Numbered from the stretch's first letter, positions 1 through 9,119 are shown. The stretch is 60,049 nucleotides of DNA from Planctomycetaceae bacterium (GCA_020426505.1 JAGQPX010000035.1:1-60049), one strand, 5' to 3'. Numbers and translations: made by a program. Notes: generated from the letters alone by a model not told the origin.

Positions 1-1
1 A

Positions 2-23
2 TCAACTTAACGGAGTAGTGCTA
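2..23 (+). repeat. 22-bp direct repeat, copy A
   Basis: These 22 bases, which contain CAACTTAACGGAGTAGTGCT, recur exactly at 41965-41986 in the same orientation. The identity stops sharply on the right side of both copies. A chance 22-base match in 60 kb is very unlikely. The copy lies at the very edge of the window, so its left context cannot be seen. It could be the end of an insertion sequence present twice, or an attachment-type repeat. Confidence 0.7.
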
Positions 24-62
24 GCTGCGTGTTTCCCTTCCTTCCACTCTGGGTAATGGGGC

Positions 63-758
63 ATGACATGCCCTCACATCAGGAGTTTCAGACCGGATTA
101 CCACGACATGCGGGCCTCGCAGCAGTCGCTTACCCCTCGCGATCTCGACATCCTCGAATGTCTGACGCTGCGGGTGCGGGTGTTCAGTCTGAGTCAGCTG
201 GGACGGACCTGGTGGGGAGCCACCCATGACCCGGTCCGCAACGCGGCCCGCCGGATGCGGGAGCTGGTGGCCTCCGGATTCGTGGAGTCCTACTCCCTGC
301 TCGCTCATCCGGAGTTGTCGCTGAGTGTCCCCGAATTATTCTGGACACCCGGCTCTCCGGCTCCCGATTTGGGAGCCGTCGCCTACCGGCTCCAGTCCCG
401 CTGGACGGATCCGCAGTAGACGACCACTGTCGTCAGTGCGACGTCACTGGCGGGGAACCGATTCGGGGGACACGGGGGTCGCCGACCCAAGCGGGTTGAA
501 GGGACACACGACCTGCATCTGGCCGCCGTCTTCCTCCAGTTCCGTCAGCGATTTCCACAGCGGGTGTCGGAGTGGATCTCCGAGGCGGAAATCGACAAAC
601 GTCGCACCCCGCGTCAGGGGCAGAAGCTCCCCGATGCCCAACTGAATACGCCCGACGGTCCGCACATCGTCGAATTCGGCGGAGCCTATGACAAACGGAA
701 ACTGACCGGCTTCCATCGCTGGTGTGCGTCCGAGCACTTGTCCTACGAGGTGTGGTAA
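63..758 (+). pseudogene. Replication-relaxation-like winged-helix protein gene interrupted by an in-frame TAG
   Basis: The first 118 codons (start ATG at 63 or 108) end at a TAG at 417-419. The same frame then stays open for another 112 codons to the TAA at 756-758. The first part, with LTPRDLDILECL followed by basic helices, looks like a winged-helix domain. The second part ends with LPDAQLNTPDGPHIVEFG, YDKRKLTGFHRW and YEVW, which resembles the C-terminal half of Replic_Relax-type plasmid proteins (PF13814). Such proteins are often encoded beside VirD4/FtsK-like ATPases, as here. The two halves are most simply one gene of about 231 codons broken by a nonsense mutation; readthrough, two polypeptides or a sequencing error are alternatives. 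The family assignment is from memory of motifs and is tentative. The next gene starts on the last base of the TAA, so the downstream piece is still coupled to it. Confidence 0.55.
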
Positions 759-1435
759 TGAGTGAAGGTCCCTCTCGCGATGACCGGCTCATGGACCATC
801 TGGGTCTCTACCGCATCAGTCTGCGGCCCATTATTGAACGCCTGTTCTTCGACGGCAAGAACTCGGGGAACGTGATCCAGCGGCTGTTGAATCAGAAGCG
901 GATCCAGTCCCGGAGCGGACTTCCCCGGCGAATGCGGTACTACCAACTCTCAGCCGCTGAAGCCAAGACACGTGGCTTTCCGGTGGGACGAACCGAACCG
1001 TTCGGATCTCAGGCCCTGAACACTCACCTGGGGGTACTCTGGTTCTGCTGTGCCGGTGAGACCCGGCGACATCTGGTGGAGCCGGACGATTTGCAGCGGC
1101 AATTCGGCGAAGGACTCCCCAGCGGACCGCACGCCGTCGAACAGGACTATGCGATGCACCGCCTCTGGCGACTCCGCGTCGCGGCTGCAGAAGCGGAGGA
1201 CAACTCGCTGATTCGCTGGCTCAGGAAAGAGATGGCGGCCCTCAGTCGGCACTCACAATTGGCCACGCCGCTGCGGACCCGCCAATACGCCTTCATGCTG
1301 TTGGTGGATACCAAAACCCGCGTGCCCGCATTGGAACAGTCGATTCTGGAAGCAGGTCTCACGGAGGATGCACTGATTCAGGTGGAGTTCGCCCCCAGTC
1401 ATCTCACTCTGGCCGAGGCCGTCAAGCAGCTATGA
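758..1435 (+). CDS. Hypothetical protein upstream of a VirD4-like ATPase
   Basis: The protein has 225 residues. The ATG at 758 uses the last A of the preceding stop codon (TAATG), and its own TGA at 1433-1435 overlaps the ATG of the ATPase gene at 1432, so three genes are translationally coupled. The N-terminus (RLMDHLGLYRISLRPIIERLF, then NVIQRLLNQKRIQSR) reads like a winged-helix domain that ends in a basic, beta-hairpin-like wing. The C-terminal half has no motif I recognise. By position it is probably a DNA-binding accessory factor for the neighbouring ATPase, and it may be a diverged relative of the preceding gene. This role is inferred from context only. No signal peptide or membrane segment is visible, so it should be cytoplasmic. 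Confidence 0.7.
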   Translation: MSEGPSRDDRLMDHLGLYRISLRPIIERLFFDGKNSGNVIQRLLNQKRIQSRSGLPRRMRYYQLSAAEAKTRGFPVGRTEPFGSQALNTHLGVLWFCCAGETRRHLVEPDDLQRQFGEGLPSGPHAVEQDYAMHRLWRLRVAAAEAEDNSLIRWLRKEMAALSRHSQLATPLRTRQYAFMLLVDTKTRVPALEQSILEAGLTEDALIQVEFAPSHLTLAEAVKQL

Positions 1436-4410
1436 ATGATTCGTCCCGTGGTTCCGCCTTCTCGTCAGCCGGTCGAGCCGTACGTTCTCCCGAGCCGGTC
1501 TTCGACTACGATCCGGATCAGGAAGGATTCGTTCAGGTCCAGTCTCGACAGGTGACTCGCTATTCCGTCCACACCGCCCGTAAGAGCGGGACCGAGATCA
1601 ATCAGGAGCGGTTACCGCCGTTGGACAAACGAGCTGGGATGGAGTTGGCCTACCGGGAACAGCCACTCCCCCAGCGGCTGCTGATGGAGTTTGCCGACCG
1701 TTGGCTGCTGGGGCTGATGGCCGTCGTCGTGCTGATTGAGATACTGCTTGGCATCGGCTTGCCGATGATCGAACCGCTGTTGATCCCCTTGTTACTTCCG
1801 GGCTCCGGTGCGTTTGGATTCTTTATCGCCTTCGGCTTGATCATCTCCCGCAAGTTCACGCTGTTGCGAATCGTCGGTGCCCTGACGATTCCCCCACTGT
1901 CGGTGCTGCTGCTGATTGTTGTGACGCTGATCCTTCCCTGGCGGCTTCCGACGGCAGCTCTGCTCTCCGTGATCACTTTCGTGGTGCTGGCGAGGCATGG
2001 CAAAGACATGTTTCGCTTCTACGACGAATGGCAACTGACGGCTCCACACCTGACGACCAGGACACGGCACCAGAACCGACTCGACGACGTCATCGGACCG
2101 GACTTGGTCACGGCGGCCCTTGTGCTTGCGATTGCCGTGCTGTTCCCCTACTTCTCCCCGCTACTGGCGTTTGCCGGTGTCCTCGGTGTGTTGGGACTGT
2201 CGTTTATCATGCAATGGACGCTTGTCGGCATCGGTCTCCCGTCGCTGTTTGATGAGTTTCGTCGCCTGTTGGCTCAGTATCTGACTTATGGGCGGATGAC
2301 GAGCGGTGCCCCCGGTATCTGGCTCCCGTCGACGACGGTCAATCGTCGCATGTTTCGCCTGCTGCTGATCGTGTCCGTCTTGACCGTGACGTTTACTGTG
2401 GCCTTGCAGGCCTTCTTCCCCTGGGACATTCCCTTTCTGTTCCGTGCCCCGTTCAAGGAACTGGCCGCGACCGAGCGACTGGCCGAGACGCACGGGTGGT
2501 TGCGCGTCGCCGCTCCGGCCGTGTTGCGAGGCGATCTTCGGTTTCTGTGGTGCCTGCCGATCGCTCTGACGTTGGCGATGGTCATCCCCACGCTGTTTCT
2601 GTTCGTGCTGTTTCTCCGTCCGCTGGGCCAAGCCCACGAACGTCGACTGGCTGCGACGCGTGAGTGGGACCGGGATGACCGTCCCGAATGGCAATGGTAC
2701 GTCGATCGGCTGCGGTCCTCCGCCCATGTCACTGCCGATCCACTCAGCCAACAACCGATCGACGAACGAGGACATCTCTTTCTCGGTGTTGAGCCGCAGG
2801 CCGACTACCCGGTCCTGCTCGACAAACGCATTCTTTCCGAGCATGCCTACATCGTGGGCGAGTCGGGCAGCGGCAAGACAAGTCTCGGACTGATGCCCCT
2901 GTTGATCCAACTCTTGCGGAGCGACTCACCCGGTCCGGGTACCGAACCTCCGCCTCCGCCCGCCCAGATTGGCAAAGTCCGTGTCAAACTCAAGTGCAAG
3001 AAGTGCGGCTCGGCTCTCAACGCCTGGGGACCGGAAGGACCGATGACGTTTACCTGTCCCAAGTGTCAGTCGGAAGTGCTGGTCCAACTCAAATCCCGCA
3101 CGGTCCCCCAACAGGAGCCGCCTCCGCCGATCGTGATTCTCGACCTCAAAGGAGACCCGGCACTGTTTCAGACCATGCGGGCAGAGGCCGAAGTCCGCCA
3201 ACCGGGATCGTTTCGCTGGTTCACTCCGGAACCGGGCAAGTCGTCCCACTACTTCAATCCGTTCGATGATTTCACCAGCGACCAAAGGAGCATCGTTCAG
3301 GTCTGTGAACTGTTTCTGGAATCGCTGGGCCTCTCGCATGGCGAAGGTTACGGACGCTCGTACTTCACGCGGCAAAGCCGTCTGGCTTTGCTGGATGCAC
3401 TCAAGTCGGACCCACCGCCCCGTTCGTTCGAGGAACTGAACCAAATCGTGGCCGAGATGATGCGGCTGCGTCCGAACGATTACGCCAACATCGGTGAACT
3501 CCTCTCGACGCTTCGCGTATTGGGCGAGTATCCGCAGCTATCGATGTTCCAGCCGTTGGAAGATCCGTCACAGGCGATCCACATGCCGTCCGTGTTAGAG
3601 CAACGGCAGGTGGTCTACTTCTGGCTTCCGGCCGCACTGGAGAGTGTGAGCGTTCGCGAGATCGGCAAGCTCGCCTTGTACTCGCTCCTGTCGGCGGCCA
3701 TCGCCCGGCAGCGGGAGGGAAAACCGGTCAGGCAATCGTATCTGGTGATCGATGAGTTTCAGCGGATCGCCGGTGAGAACTTCAAGATCATTCTGGAACA
3801 GGCTCGCAGCTTCGGCATCGGACTCATTCTGGCCAATCAATCGCTGGCAGACCTGCGTGTTCCCAGTGGTGACCTCCGCCCCACCGTCCTCACCAACACG
3901 CGGGCCAAGATGTACTTCTCCATCTCCGACCCGTTCGAGATGCGAAACCTGCAATCGACGTCGGGCGAGGAACTGGTCGAGATTCAGTCCTGGAGCGAGG
4001 GCGAACAATCGGGACTGACGATCCAGGGACAGAACTCGCTCAAACCGCGACTGACCGTGAACGATATCCTGAGCGTCAGTGATCATCCGCTTGATTACTT
4101 CTTTCAGGTCTCACGCGGCAGTGGGTATACGCAGTTCGGCGGACTGCCGATCCGTGTCCGCACCAACTACCCGATCAGTGCCAAGCTGTATCGGGAACGC
4201 TTTGACGCGATCGGTTGGCCGGAGTTCGAGCCGTATCAGTTGCAGGGAGGAGCCGGTGTCGTTGGGGACGAAGGACCTGAAGAGATGGAACGCCGTCGCG
4301 AAGAATACGTCCGCGACTTCGACGATCGGCTCCGCGACCTCTACGAGGATTACGACAGCCGCTTCCGCACACCTCGTGACGCGGAGAACCCATCCCAGAA
4401 CTCGACCTGA
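1432..4410 (+). CDS. VirD4/TraD-like membrane-anchored DNA-transfer ATPase with inserted zinc ribbon
   Basis: The product has 992 residues. Hydrophobic segments fill roughly residues 90-190, 225-275, 305-327 and 368-400, so this is a polytopic inner-membrane protein with a large cytoplasmic ATPase domain. Walker A is GESGSGKTS (about residues 476-484) and Walker B is YLVIDEF with D774-E775, followed by a segment with QARSFGIGLILANQS typical of the TraD/TraG/VirD4 coupling-protein C-terminal (TraM-recognition) fold. Between the two Walker motifs sits a Cys4 zinc ribbon (CxxC at 522/525 and 542/545) preceded by a proline run. Family members couple DNA substrates to type IV secretion or pump DNA; no mating-pore genes are visible in this window. 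It is longer than canonical VirD4 (about 650 residues) because of the extra membrane segments. The start overlaps the previous stop (ATGA). Confidence 0.85.
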   Translation: MNDSSRGSAFSSAGRAVRSPEPVFDYDPDQEGFVQVQSRQVTRYSVHTARKSGTEINQERLPPLDKRAGMELAYREQPLPQRLLMEFADRWLLGLMAVVVLIEILLGIGLPMIEPLLIPLLLPGSGAFGFFIAFGLIISRKFTLLRIVGALTIPPLSVLLLIVVTLILPWRLPTAALLSVITFVVLARHGKDMFRFYDEWQLTAPHLTTRTRHQNRLDDVIGPDLVTAALVLAIAVLFPYFSPLLAFAGVLGVLGLSFIMQWTLVGIGLPSLFDEFRRLLAQYLTYGRMTSGAPGIWLPSTTVNRRMFRLLLIVSVLTVTFTVALQAFFPWDIPFLFRAPFKELAATERLAETHGWLRVAAPAVLRGDLRFLWCLPIALTLAMVIPTLFLFVLFLRPLGQAHERRLAATREWDRDDRPEWQWYVDRLRSSAHVTADPLSQQPIDERGHLFLGVEPQADYPVLLDKRILSEHAYIVGESGSGKTSLGLMPLLIQLLRSDSPGPGTEPPPPPAQIGKVRVKLKCKKCGSALNAWGPEGPMTFTCPKCQSEVLVQLKSRTVPQQEPPPPIVILDLKGDPALFQTMRAEAEVRQPGSFRWFTPEPGKSSHYFNPFDDFTSDQRSIVQVCELFLESLGLSHGEGYGRSYFTRQSRLALLDALKSDPPPRSFEELNQIVAEMMRLRPNDYANIGELLSTLRVLGEYPQLSMFQPLEDPSQAIHMPSVLEQRQVVYFWLPAALESVSVREIGKLALYSLLSAAIARQREGKPVRQSYLVIDEFQRIAGENFKIILEQARSFGIGLILANQSLADLRVPSGDLRPTVLTNTRAKMYFSISDPFEMRNLQSTSGEELVEIQSWSEGEQSGLTIQGQNSLKPRLTVNDILSVSDHPLDYFFQVSRGSGYTQFGGLPIRVRTNYPISAKLYRERFDAIGWPEFEPYQLQGGAGVVGDEGPEEMERRREEYVRDFDDRLRDLYEDYDSRFRTPRDAENPSQNST

Positions 4411-4501
4411 GCCGGGTGAAGCACTCACCTCACACGTAGACAGCCCATCGGTTCTGCTGTCCGAGGGATCATGTCCCGAGGTATGACTGCTTGTGAAGCG
4501 A

Positions 4502-4909
4502 TCACCAGTACCGACGCCGAATCACGATCGCTGCACTCAGGACCACCCAGACCCCCATCGCATGTGGTGAATAGACTGCCAACAATGGCAGAGGCAGAAG
4601 CATCCAGAAGTTCATCCGACTCGAATGCCACACGTCCACTGAAATGTCACGCTCCCGACGGAATAAGTAGGAATCTGTCAGCGGATCAGGGATCAGCTGC
4701 ACGCATCGGCGTCCCCAGCACTGGTCTCGTTTCGGAACAACGAACTGACACGGGTGTGCTCTTCCTAGGCGCTGGAGCAAGAGTCCCCAGCAAGAGATTA
4801 CCTCGGAGGCTGGCAGCTGAGTCGCCATACGTGCGACACACGTGACCGTGGCGATTGCTCCTCTTCGCAGAACGGTCAGAGACCAACTCGGAAGCTCAAA
4901 CATACCCAT
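4502..4909 (-). CDS. Hypothetical protein with C-terminal membrane segment
   Basis: This open frame of 135 codons starts 27 nt downstream of the prepilin-peptidase-like gene on the same strand. Its last 35 residues (LLPLPLLAVYSP, then VWVVLSAAIVIRRR) look like one or two membrane helices, while the first 100 are polar and Arg/Cys-rich, including a phrase PDPLTDSYLFRRERD. I do not recognise the family. Composition and position at the end of the leftward gene block support a real gene, but there is no strong ribosome-binding site before the ATG at 4909 and the next ATG (4903) is equally possible. Beyond its stop the element's ATPase gene arrives from the opposite direction, so this is a convergent junction. 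Confidence 0.45.
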   Translation of the reverse strand: MGMFELPSWSLTVLRRGAIATVTCVARMATQLPASEVISCWGLLLQRLGRAHPCQFVVPKRDQCWGRRCVQLIPDPLTDSYLFRRERDISVDVWHSSRMNFWMLLPLPLLAVYSPHAMGVWVVLSAAIVIRRRYW

Positions 4910-4936
4910 CCACTTTCGTGTGACTTGATGTTGAAA

Positions 4937-6511
4937 TCAAACGAACAATTCACCAATGTGGCGCCACAAACATTGGTGGATCAGCACGACGCACGGCAGT
5001 GCTAACCTCCGAAGTTCGGTGCCGATCGGAAATTGGCCAGTCATGGCAGCTTCTTTTGAAGGATCACCGTGAGTGGAGTCCTGAGCAGGAACGAGGAATG
5101 TGCATCCAATCATCCAAATGGCCAGAAGAACAACGATTGCTACAACCGCTTGCCATCCCAGTCCGGCACCAATCAATAACCATGAGGGGCAATCAAATTG
5201 AGGAGGCGGTTGTAGTGTTGCGCGGCAGGCCCTGTTCATGATCTGAGGAAGGAATGACACAAGTCCCGCTGCCAACAGTCCCCAGGCGGAAGTCATTGCG
5301 GCTTTTGGGACTGTATAGGTCACCGCTTGATTCCCGACCGTGTCGTACGGCCAGGGCAACAAGTGTCGGAACAGCAATGGTGCACCGATTGTGATGGCAA
5401 GCATGAATCCGGATGTCGGAACTGGGACTCTCTTGCCGTCACGACGAATCATCGCCCAGGAAAACACCGTACACAGAAGCATGCAGTGGTATGCGTACAA
5501 ACCGACCAAGTCCCACTTGGTGTAAAACAGAATCCACTGCACACCGACATAGGAATTGATACTTCTCATGGGCAGATTGGCTCCGCCGGAAATGAGTTCC
5601 ACGAAGAACAGCAACAGAAATATGAGCCCGACGATGCCTTCCACGATGGGATACCGCTCCGAAATCTCCTCCTGGCAATTGCGGCATCGGCCGTTGAGCC
5701 GTAACCATCCGACGAGCGGAAGATTGTCACTCGCAAGGATGGGAACACCGCAACTTGGGCAGTGAGAGCGTTGGGTAATCACCGAGATTCTGCGCGGAAC
5801 ACGGTAGATGACGACATTCAAAAAACTTCCCACGGCTGTTCCAACGATCAAAAACCACAATCCAGAGACCGACTCGACGAACTTGAACACCACGTTCTGT
5901 GAGAGCGTCAATCGATCCATCGCGAGAATGGGCTCGTCCAGTGGACTCAGGGTAATGACCAGTTCTTGCAAGAGAGGCACGACGATCGAGTAGGTTGCAA
6001 TGAATCCCACCGTTCCGTAGCCCAGGATTCTCAGTCCTTGCTGCCTCACGATCTCAGCGAGCCGCTGACCACGTAACTCAAAGAGTTCCCAGAGGTCCAG
6101 CGCGAAGACGAAACCCAGGATGCAGCCAAGCATGAACGCTGAGAATGGTCCGGACACAAGCCATCCGGGAAGCCCTTCGATTTCGGTCTTGTCGACTGCC
6201 AGCGAAGCTCCAAGAAATGCCAGCGTGATGACGGGCGTGGTCAACAGCTCGGAACCGATTCCGACAACTCTCACCATTGCCCAGACGGCCGCAGCAGCAA
6301 TTGCGATTCGCGTTGCCACATCAGGTGAGTAGCACAACCACCCAATGGCAAGAAAACCTGTGTGGACAGCCAAGAGCATTGCCAGGTATTCACCGGGTAA
6401 CGATCGATAGAGCAGTCCCGATGAGCAAAGCGGGGTCTGCTGAGGTTCGCATTCCGAACTCAGCAAGTTCTGATGTCTGACGTCAGTATTCCACACTGGA
6501 TGAACGGTCAT
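4937..6511 (-). CDS. Prepilin-peptidase-like (A24 N-terminal domain) polytopic membrane protein
   Basis: The protein has 524 residues and many membrane segments. Residues 227-292 match the N-terminal methylase-associated domain of type IV prepilin peptidases: GSFLNVVIYRVPR, then two CxxC pairs (C251/C254 and C276/C279) around NLPLVGWL, then ERYPIVEGIVG. About 200 residues precede it and are also membrane-rich. The C-terminal membrane region, where the aspartyl protease should be, lacks a GxGD motif; GAGLGWQAV stands at the expected place, and the only acidic candidate for the first aspartate is D358 in IRRDGKRVP. It is therefore either a diverged planctomycete type or an inactive relative. 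It is the last but one gene of the leftward block that contains two DUF1559 pseudopilins, its plausible substrates, which carry a prepilin-type FTLIELL segment. Confidence 0.7.
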   Translation of the reverse strand: MTVHPVWNTDVRHQNLLSSECEPQQTPLCSSGLLYRSLPGEYLAMLLAVHTGFLAIGWLCYSPDVATRIAIAAAAVWAMVRVVGIGSELLTTPVITLAFLGASLAVDKTEIEGLPGWLVSGPFSAFMLGCILGFVFALDLWELFELRGQRLAEIVRQQGLRILGYGTVGFIATYSIVVPLLQELVITLSPLDEPILAMDRLTLSQNVVFKFVESVSGLWFLIVGTAVGSFLNVVIYRVPRRISVITQRSHCPSCGVPILASDNLPLVGWLRLNGRCRNCQEEISERYPIVEGIVGLIFLLLFFVELISGGANLPMRSINSYVGVQWILFYTKWDLVGLYAYHCMLLCTVFSWAMIRRDGKRVPVPTSGFMLAITIGAPLLFRHLLPWPYDTVGNQAVTYTVPKAAMTSAWGLLAAGLVSFLPQIMNRACRATLQPPPQFDCPSWLLIGAGLGWQAVVAIVVLLAIWMIGCTFLVPAQDSTHGDPSKEAAMTGQFPIGTELRRLALPCVVLIHQCLWRHIGELFV

Positions 6512-6597
6512 GTCTCGATGTCACTTCGACGGTGTACGTTGATGAACACGAATGGATCGATGTCACTCGTCATCAATTGATGGCAACACACACTTTC

Positions 6598-7119
6598 TCA
6601 TCGAACAAACAACCCGGTGGATTCAATCACCAGAAAGCCAGACTCGTCGAGCGAAGCGGTTCCGGTCGCGACGACGATGTCGTCCTTCTCGACATCGAGG
6701 AGGTCTGTCGCAGGAATTGAGATGCGTTCTCCACTCTTGTCCACGAGATGCACGATTGCCATCGAATCGTGGAGCTTCCATTTGTGTCGGCAAAAGGGAC
6801 ACGTGCTTGGGTCGTGGTCGGGTCCGACGTTGTAGTGTGAGTCTGGCATCCCTTCAGAAACGTAGAAGGACGCGGAGCCGTCGATCCACCATTGCGATAA
6901 TTCGCGTGTTCCAATTCGCCCAGTCAGCACGACATTCGTCTTGGAGTTAATCTCGCTGCGCGCACTCTCGATCGTGACAGACCCTGCGGGTTCTTCTCGC
7001 AGGAGAAGGTTGTTCCGGTACTTCGTCACCTGTGGGTCCTCAGCCGGTGTGCACCCGGTGACCAGGAGAGCAATGAAGGGAATCACCGGACTCCAGTTAC
7101 TCGGTCGTTTCATCAGCAT
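6598..7119 (-). CDS. Lipoprotein with CxxC motif and OB-like C-terminus
   Basis: The product has 173 residues and a lipoprotein signal peptide ending LLVTGC (Cys23). It should be lipid-anchored in the envelope. A DPSTCPFCRHKW segment could bind metal or a cofactor through its CxxC. The C-terminal third alternates polar and hydrophobic residues (TNVVLTGRIG near the middle, DDIVVATGTASLDESGFLVI at the end), which looks like a small beta-barrel (OB-like). Its start overlaps the end of the previous gene by 23 nt (the ATG at 7113, giving MKRPS, is an alternative), so the two are probably co-translated. The function is unknown. Its neighbours, secreted beta-propellers and lipoproteins, suggest that it is part of an exported complex. 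Confidence 0.7.
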   Translation of the reverse strand: MLMKRPSNWSPVIPFIALLVTGCTPAEDPQVTKYRNNLLLREEPAGSVTIESARSEINSKTNVVLTGRIGTRELSQWWIDGSASFYVSEGMPDSHYNVGPDHDPSTCPFCRHKWKLHDSMAIVHLVDKSGERISIPATDLLDVEKDDIVVATGTASLDESGFLVIESTGLFVR

Positions 7120-7636
7120 GGGCTTCCTCGACAGCAGGAGTGGAGATGCTCTTCAAGGTTTTGAGAGCCGTCTCGATTTCAGATGAGACTTCGTCGTACG
7201 ACTTGCCCTCACGACTGTGCATCGTGTCATCGATAGCGCCGTAGAGTTCAAACAGCTTGTCGACAGCCTGTTGCACGGACGTCTGCTGCTCTTCGGTCAT
7301 CTCCGTTTTGGGGGCCAGGGCCGCAACGTCCTCCAGGAGATGGCCGATTTCGTGGAGCGGGTCGTGTGCCGTCTCGTCGTCCTTTGCGGCGAATGCTGTG
7401 CGAATCGTCTGGTCCAGACTGACCAGCTGCTCGACCGCTTGCTGATACGTTTCCGGACGCGATTCGTGATCTTCGTGATCATGATCATGGGCGTTCGCAT
7501 CAGGGGTTGGTGACTGTGGTGTCGCAGGCCCAATACAGCCGATGATGAGTCCAAGATTTCCAAAGACCAGGACCGTCAGAAAAACTCTTGTCGTTCGAGA
7601 CACTTTTCTTTCCTTCTCTCTTTGTGGTTGAGGCAT
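7097..7636 (-). CDS. His-rich lipoprotein, paralogue of the lipoprotein at 21450-21947
   Basis: The product has 179 residues. The signal peptide ends LGLIIGC (lipidated Cys34). Immediately after it comes an acidic/histidine run, NAHDHDHEDHE, a plausible metal-binding tail. The rest is helical, with a pattern TYQQAVEQL...LHEIGHLLEDVAAL...VQQAVDKLFELYGAID. The lipoprotein at 21450-21947 shows the same order (TFEEAVTQL, ELGDIIRWLPDIAA, then a helical end), so the two are probably paralogues placed on the two arms of the divergent cluster. The ATG at 7636 shares bases with the stop of the upstream gene (TAATG), indicating translational coupling. No enzymatic motif is visible. Confidence 0.7.
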   Translation of the reverse strand: MPQPQREKERKVSRTTRVFLTVLVFGNLGLIIGCIGPATPQSPTPDANAHDHDHEDHESRPETYQQAVEQLVSLDQTIRTAFAAKDDETAHDPLHEIGHLLEDVAALAPKTEMTEEQQTSVQQAVDKLFELYGAIDDTMHSREGKSYDEVSSEIETALKTLKSISTPAVEEAHADETTE

Positions 7637-9057
7637 TAGTGATGAGCTCCACCACCTGTACAGACGATCGCAGCCGGGGTGCCGCCGACTTGGAGTACCA
7701 TTTTGGCCCTGAGGTCCGAGAGCGACACGACTGTGAGTGTTCCATCACCAGGGTTTGTGAAGCAGGCAAATCGTCCGTCCGGGTCGAAACAGATCGAATG
7801 GTGGCCATGATGGCCTTCGATCTTGCTCGCACCGACTGTCATCGTGGTCACCACACGTGCATCAGCAAAGTGACGATCACGGTTGGGGTCCAGATCGATG
7901 ATTGTCAGCTTCTCCTCAATGTCACCCTCTTTGCAGTCCTGAAAAACAAATGCGTATCGCTTCGCTGAGCGCGTCTTGATGATGGATGGCGTGACCAGCG
8001 AAAGGCCATCGGTGACGTCGATTGGCACCTTGAATACTTTCGGCTCAGCTGCCTGAGCATCAATCAGGCAGAAGGCGGACGAGTCAGCGTTGCCCGTGGT
8101 GAACATCACCCAATTGCGGTGGTTGACGAAAGCGCCGGTGCGCATTGGTTTTTCGGATTCCTTGTCCTTCCCCAGGGAGATGTGATGGACCTTGACGGAA
8201 TCGGCTGTTTGTTGAGTCTGCAAATCTGCATCAACCCAGCAGACGCCGTCAGCGGGGGCAAAGAACACGCGTCCTGAGTTCTCAGTGGCTCCGTGGATGA
8301 CGCCCGTGGGGAGATTGAACGTGTAGGCAATGCTGTCCGCGGTGGGCTTCTGCAGATTGACGACATCCACTCGTCCCTGATTGGGGCCACCTCCGTCGAT
8401 CCATGTGGAGTAACAGACCGCGTTATCAACGGCTGCCATCGTGATGTGGTTGCCTCCCCCCGTGAAGAACTGGCTGCTCTGATTTGAGGACTTCAACCCC
8501 TCCGGAGTGAGTCGCGTGAAGCCGTTCTTCTGATCGTTGGCCAGGAAGAACTTCTCGTCGTAAACGTACAGATGAGCCGGGTTGCCCTGATCCTTGTCCA
8601 GCTGACTCTTTTGGACCAGAGGCGATGAGACGTATTGCCAGTCCGAATGATTCCCATGGGGGACCTCACGGACGCCCGTATCAACTGCCACCCAGCCGCT
8701 CTGGTATTCCCCCTTTTCCTGATCGCGAACTCCGACCAACAGGATGCCATCGAGAGCCTCCATCTGGACGAGGTCCTGTTTTTCGACATCGAGCTTGGGG
8801 AATCCACTAACACCCTCGGGCTGGACTCGCCATTGCGGGCCCTCGAACAGATCGGCCCACTTGAGCGAATCGTCGCTCCGATCTTGCCAAAAGATTCTGG
8901 TGACGCGTCCATGTGGTGCAACTTGAGTGGCAGGGTCAGACGCTTGAAGGAATTGACTTGGCGATATTGCGATCAGCAACAACAGCAGTGGTATGTAGAT
9001 GTTTTTCATGAGGACATTGAAGGTCTTGCAGGGAGTGTGAGATACGTTGTGAGTCAT
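7636..9057 (-). CDS. Secreted beta-propeller protein with histidine clusters
   Basis: About 473 residues from the ATG at 9057. A hydrophobic signal segment (YIPLLLLLIAISPSQFLQA) follows, and the mature part is made of repeating beta-strand blades typical of a 6- to 7-bladed propeller. Near the end there is EGHHGHHSICFDPDGR, and the protein terminates GGGAHH, so metal binding is plausible. It recalls AztD-like zinc-binding propellers, but I cannot confirm that. Start choice: the frame is open to an ATG at 9118-9120 that overlaps the upstream stop (TGATG) and has GGAGG just before it, but this would put 37 residues ahead of the signal peptide; the ATG at 9009 gives the cleanest signal peptide but has no ribosome-binding site. 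The gene is coupled to the His-rich lipoprotein downstream. Confidence 0.75.
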   Translation of the reverse strand: MTHNVSHTPCKTFNVLMKNIYIPLLLLLIAISPSQFLQASDPATQVAPHGRVTRIFWQDRSDDSLKWADLFEGPQWRVQPEGVSGFPKLDVEKQDLVQMEALDGILLVGVRDQEKGEYQSGWVAVDTGVREVPHGNHSDWQYVSSPLVQKSQLDKDQGNPAHLYVYDEKFFLANDQKNGFTRLTPEGLKSSNQSSQFFTGGGNHITMAAVDNAVCYSTWIDGGGPNQGRVDVVNLQKPTADSIAYTFNLPTGVIHGATENSGRVFFAPADGVCWVDADLQTQQTADSVKVHHISLGKDKESEKPMRTGAFVNHRNWVMFTTGNADSSAFCLIDAQAAEPKVFKVPIDVTDGLSLVTPSIIKTRSAKRYAFVFQDCKEGDIEEKLTIIDLDPNRDRHFADARVVTTMTVGASKIEGHHGHHSICFDPDGRFACFTNPGDGTLTVVSLSDLRAKMVLQVGGTPAAIVCTGGGAHH

Positions 9058-9119
9058 CTTCAGTCTTCGATTGATTTGATGGGGTTGAGTAGGAATGGAT
9101 CGGTGCCAGGGATTGCGCA

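Noticed and set aside
2161..2910. Long antisense ORF of 249 codons
   Set aside because: It is the shadow of the VirD4-like ATPase gene, whose own motifs are unambiguous.
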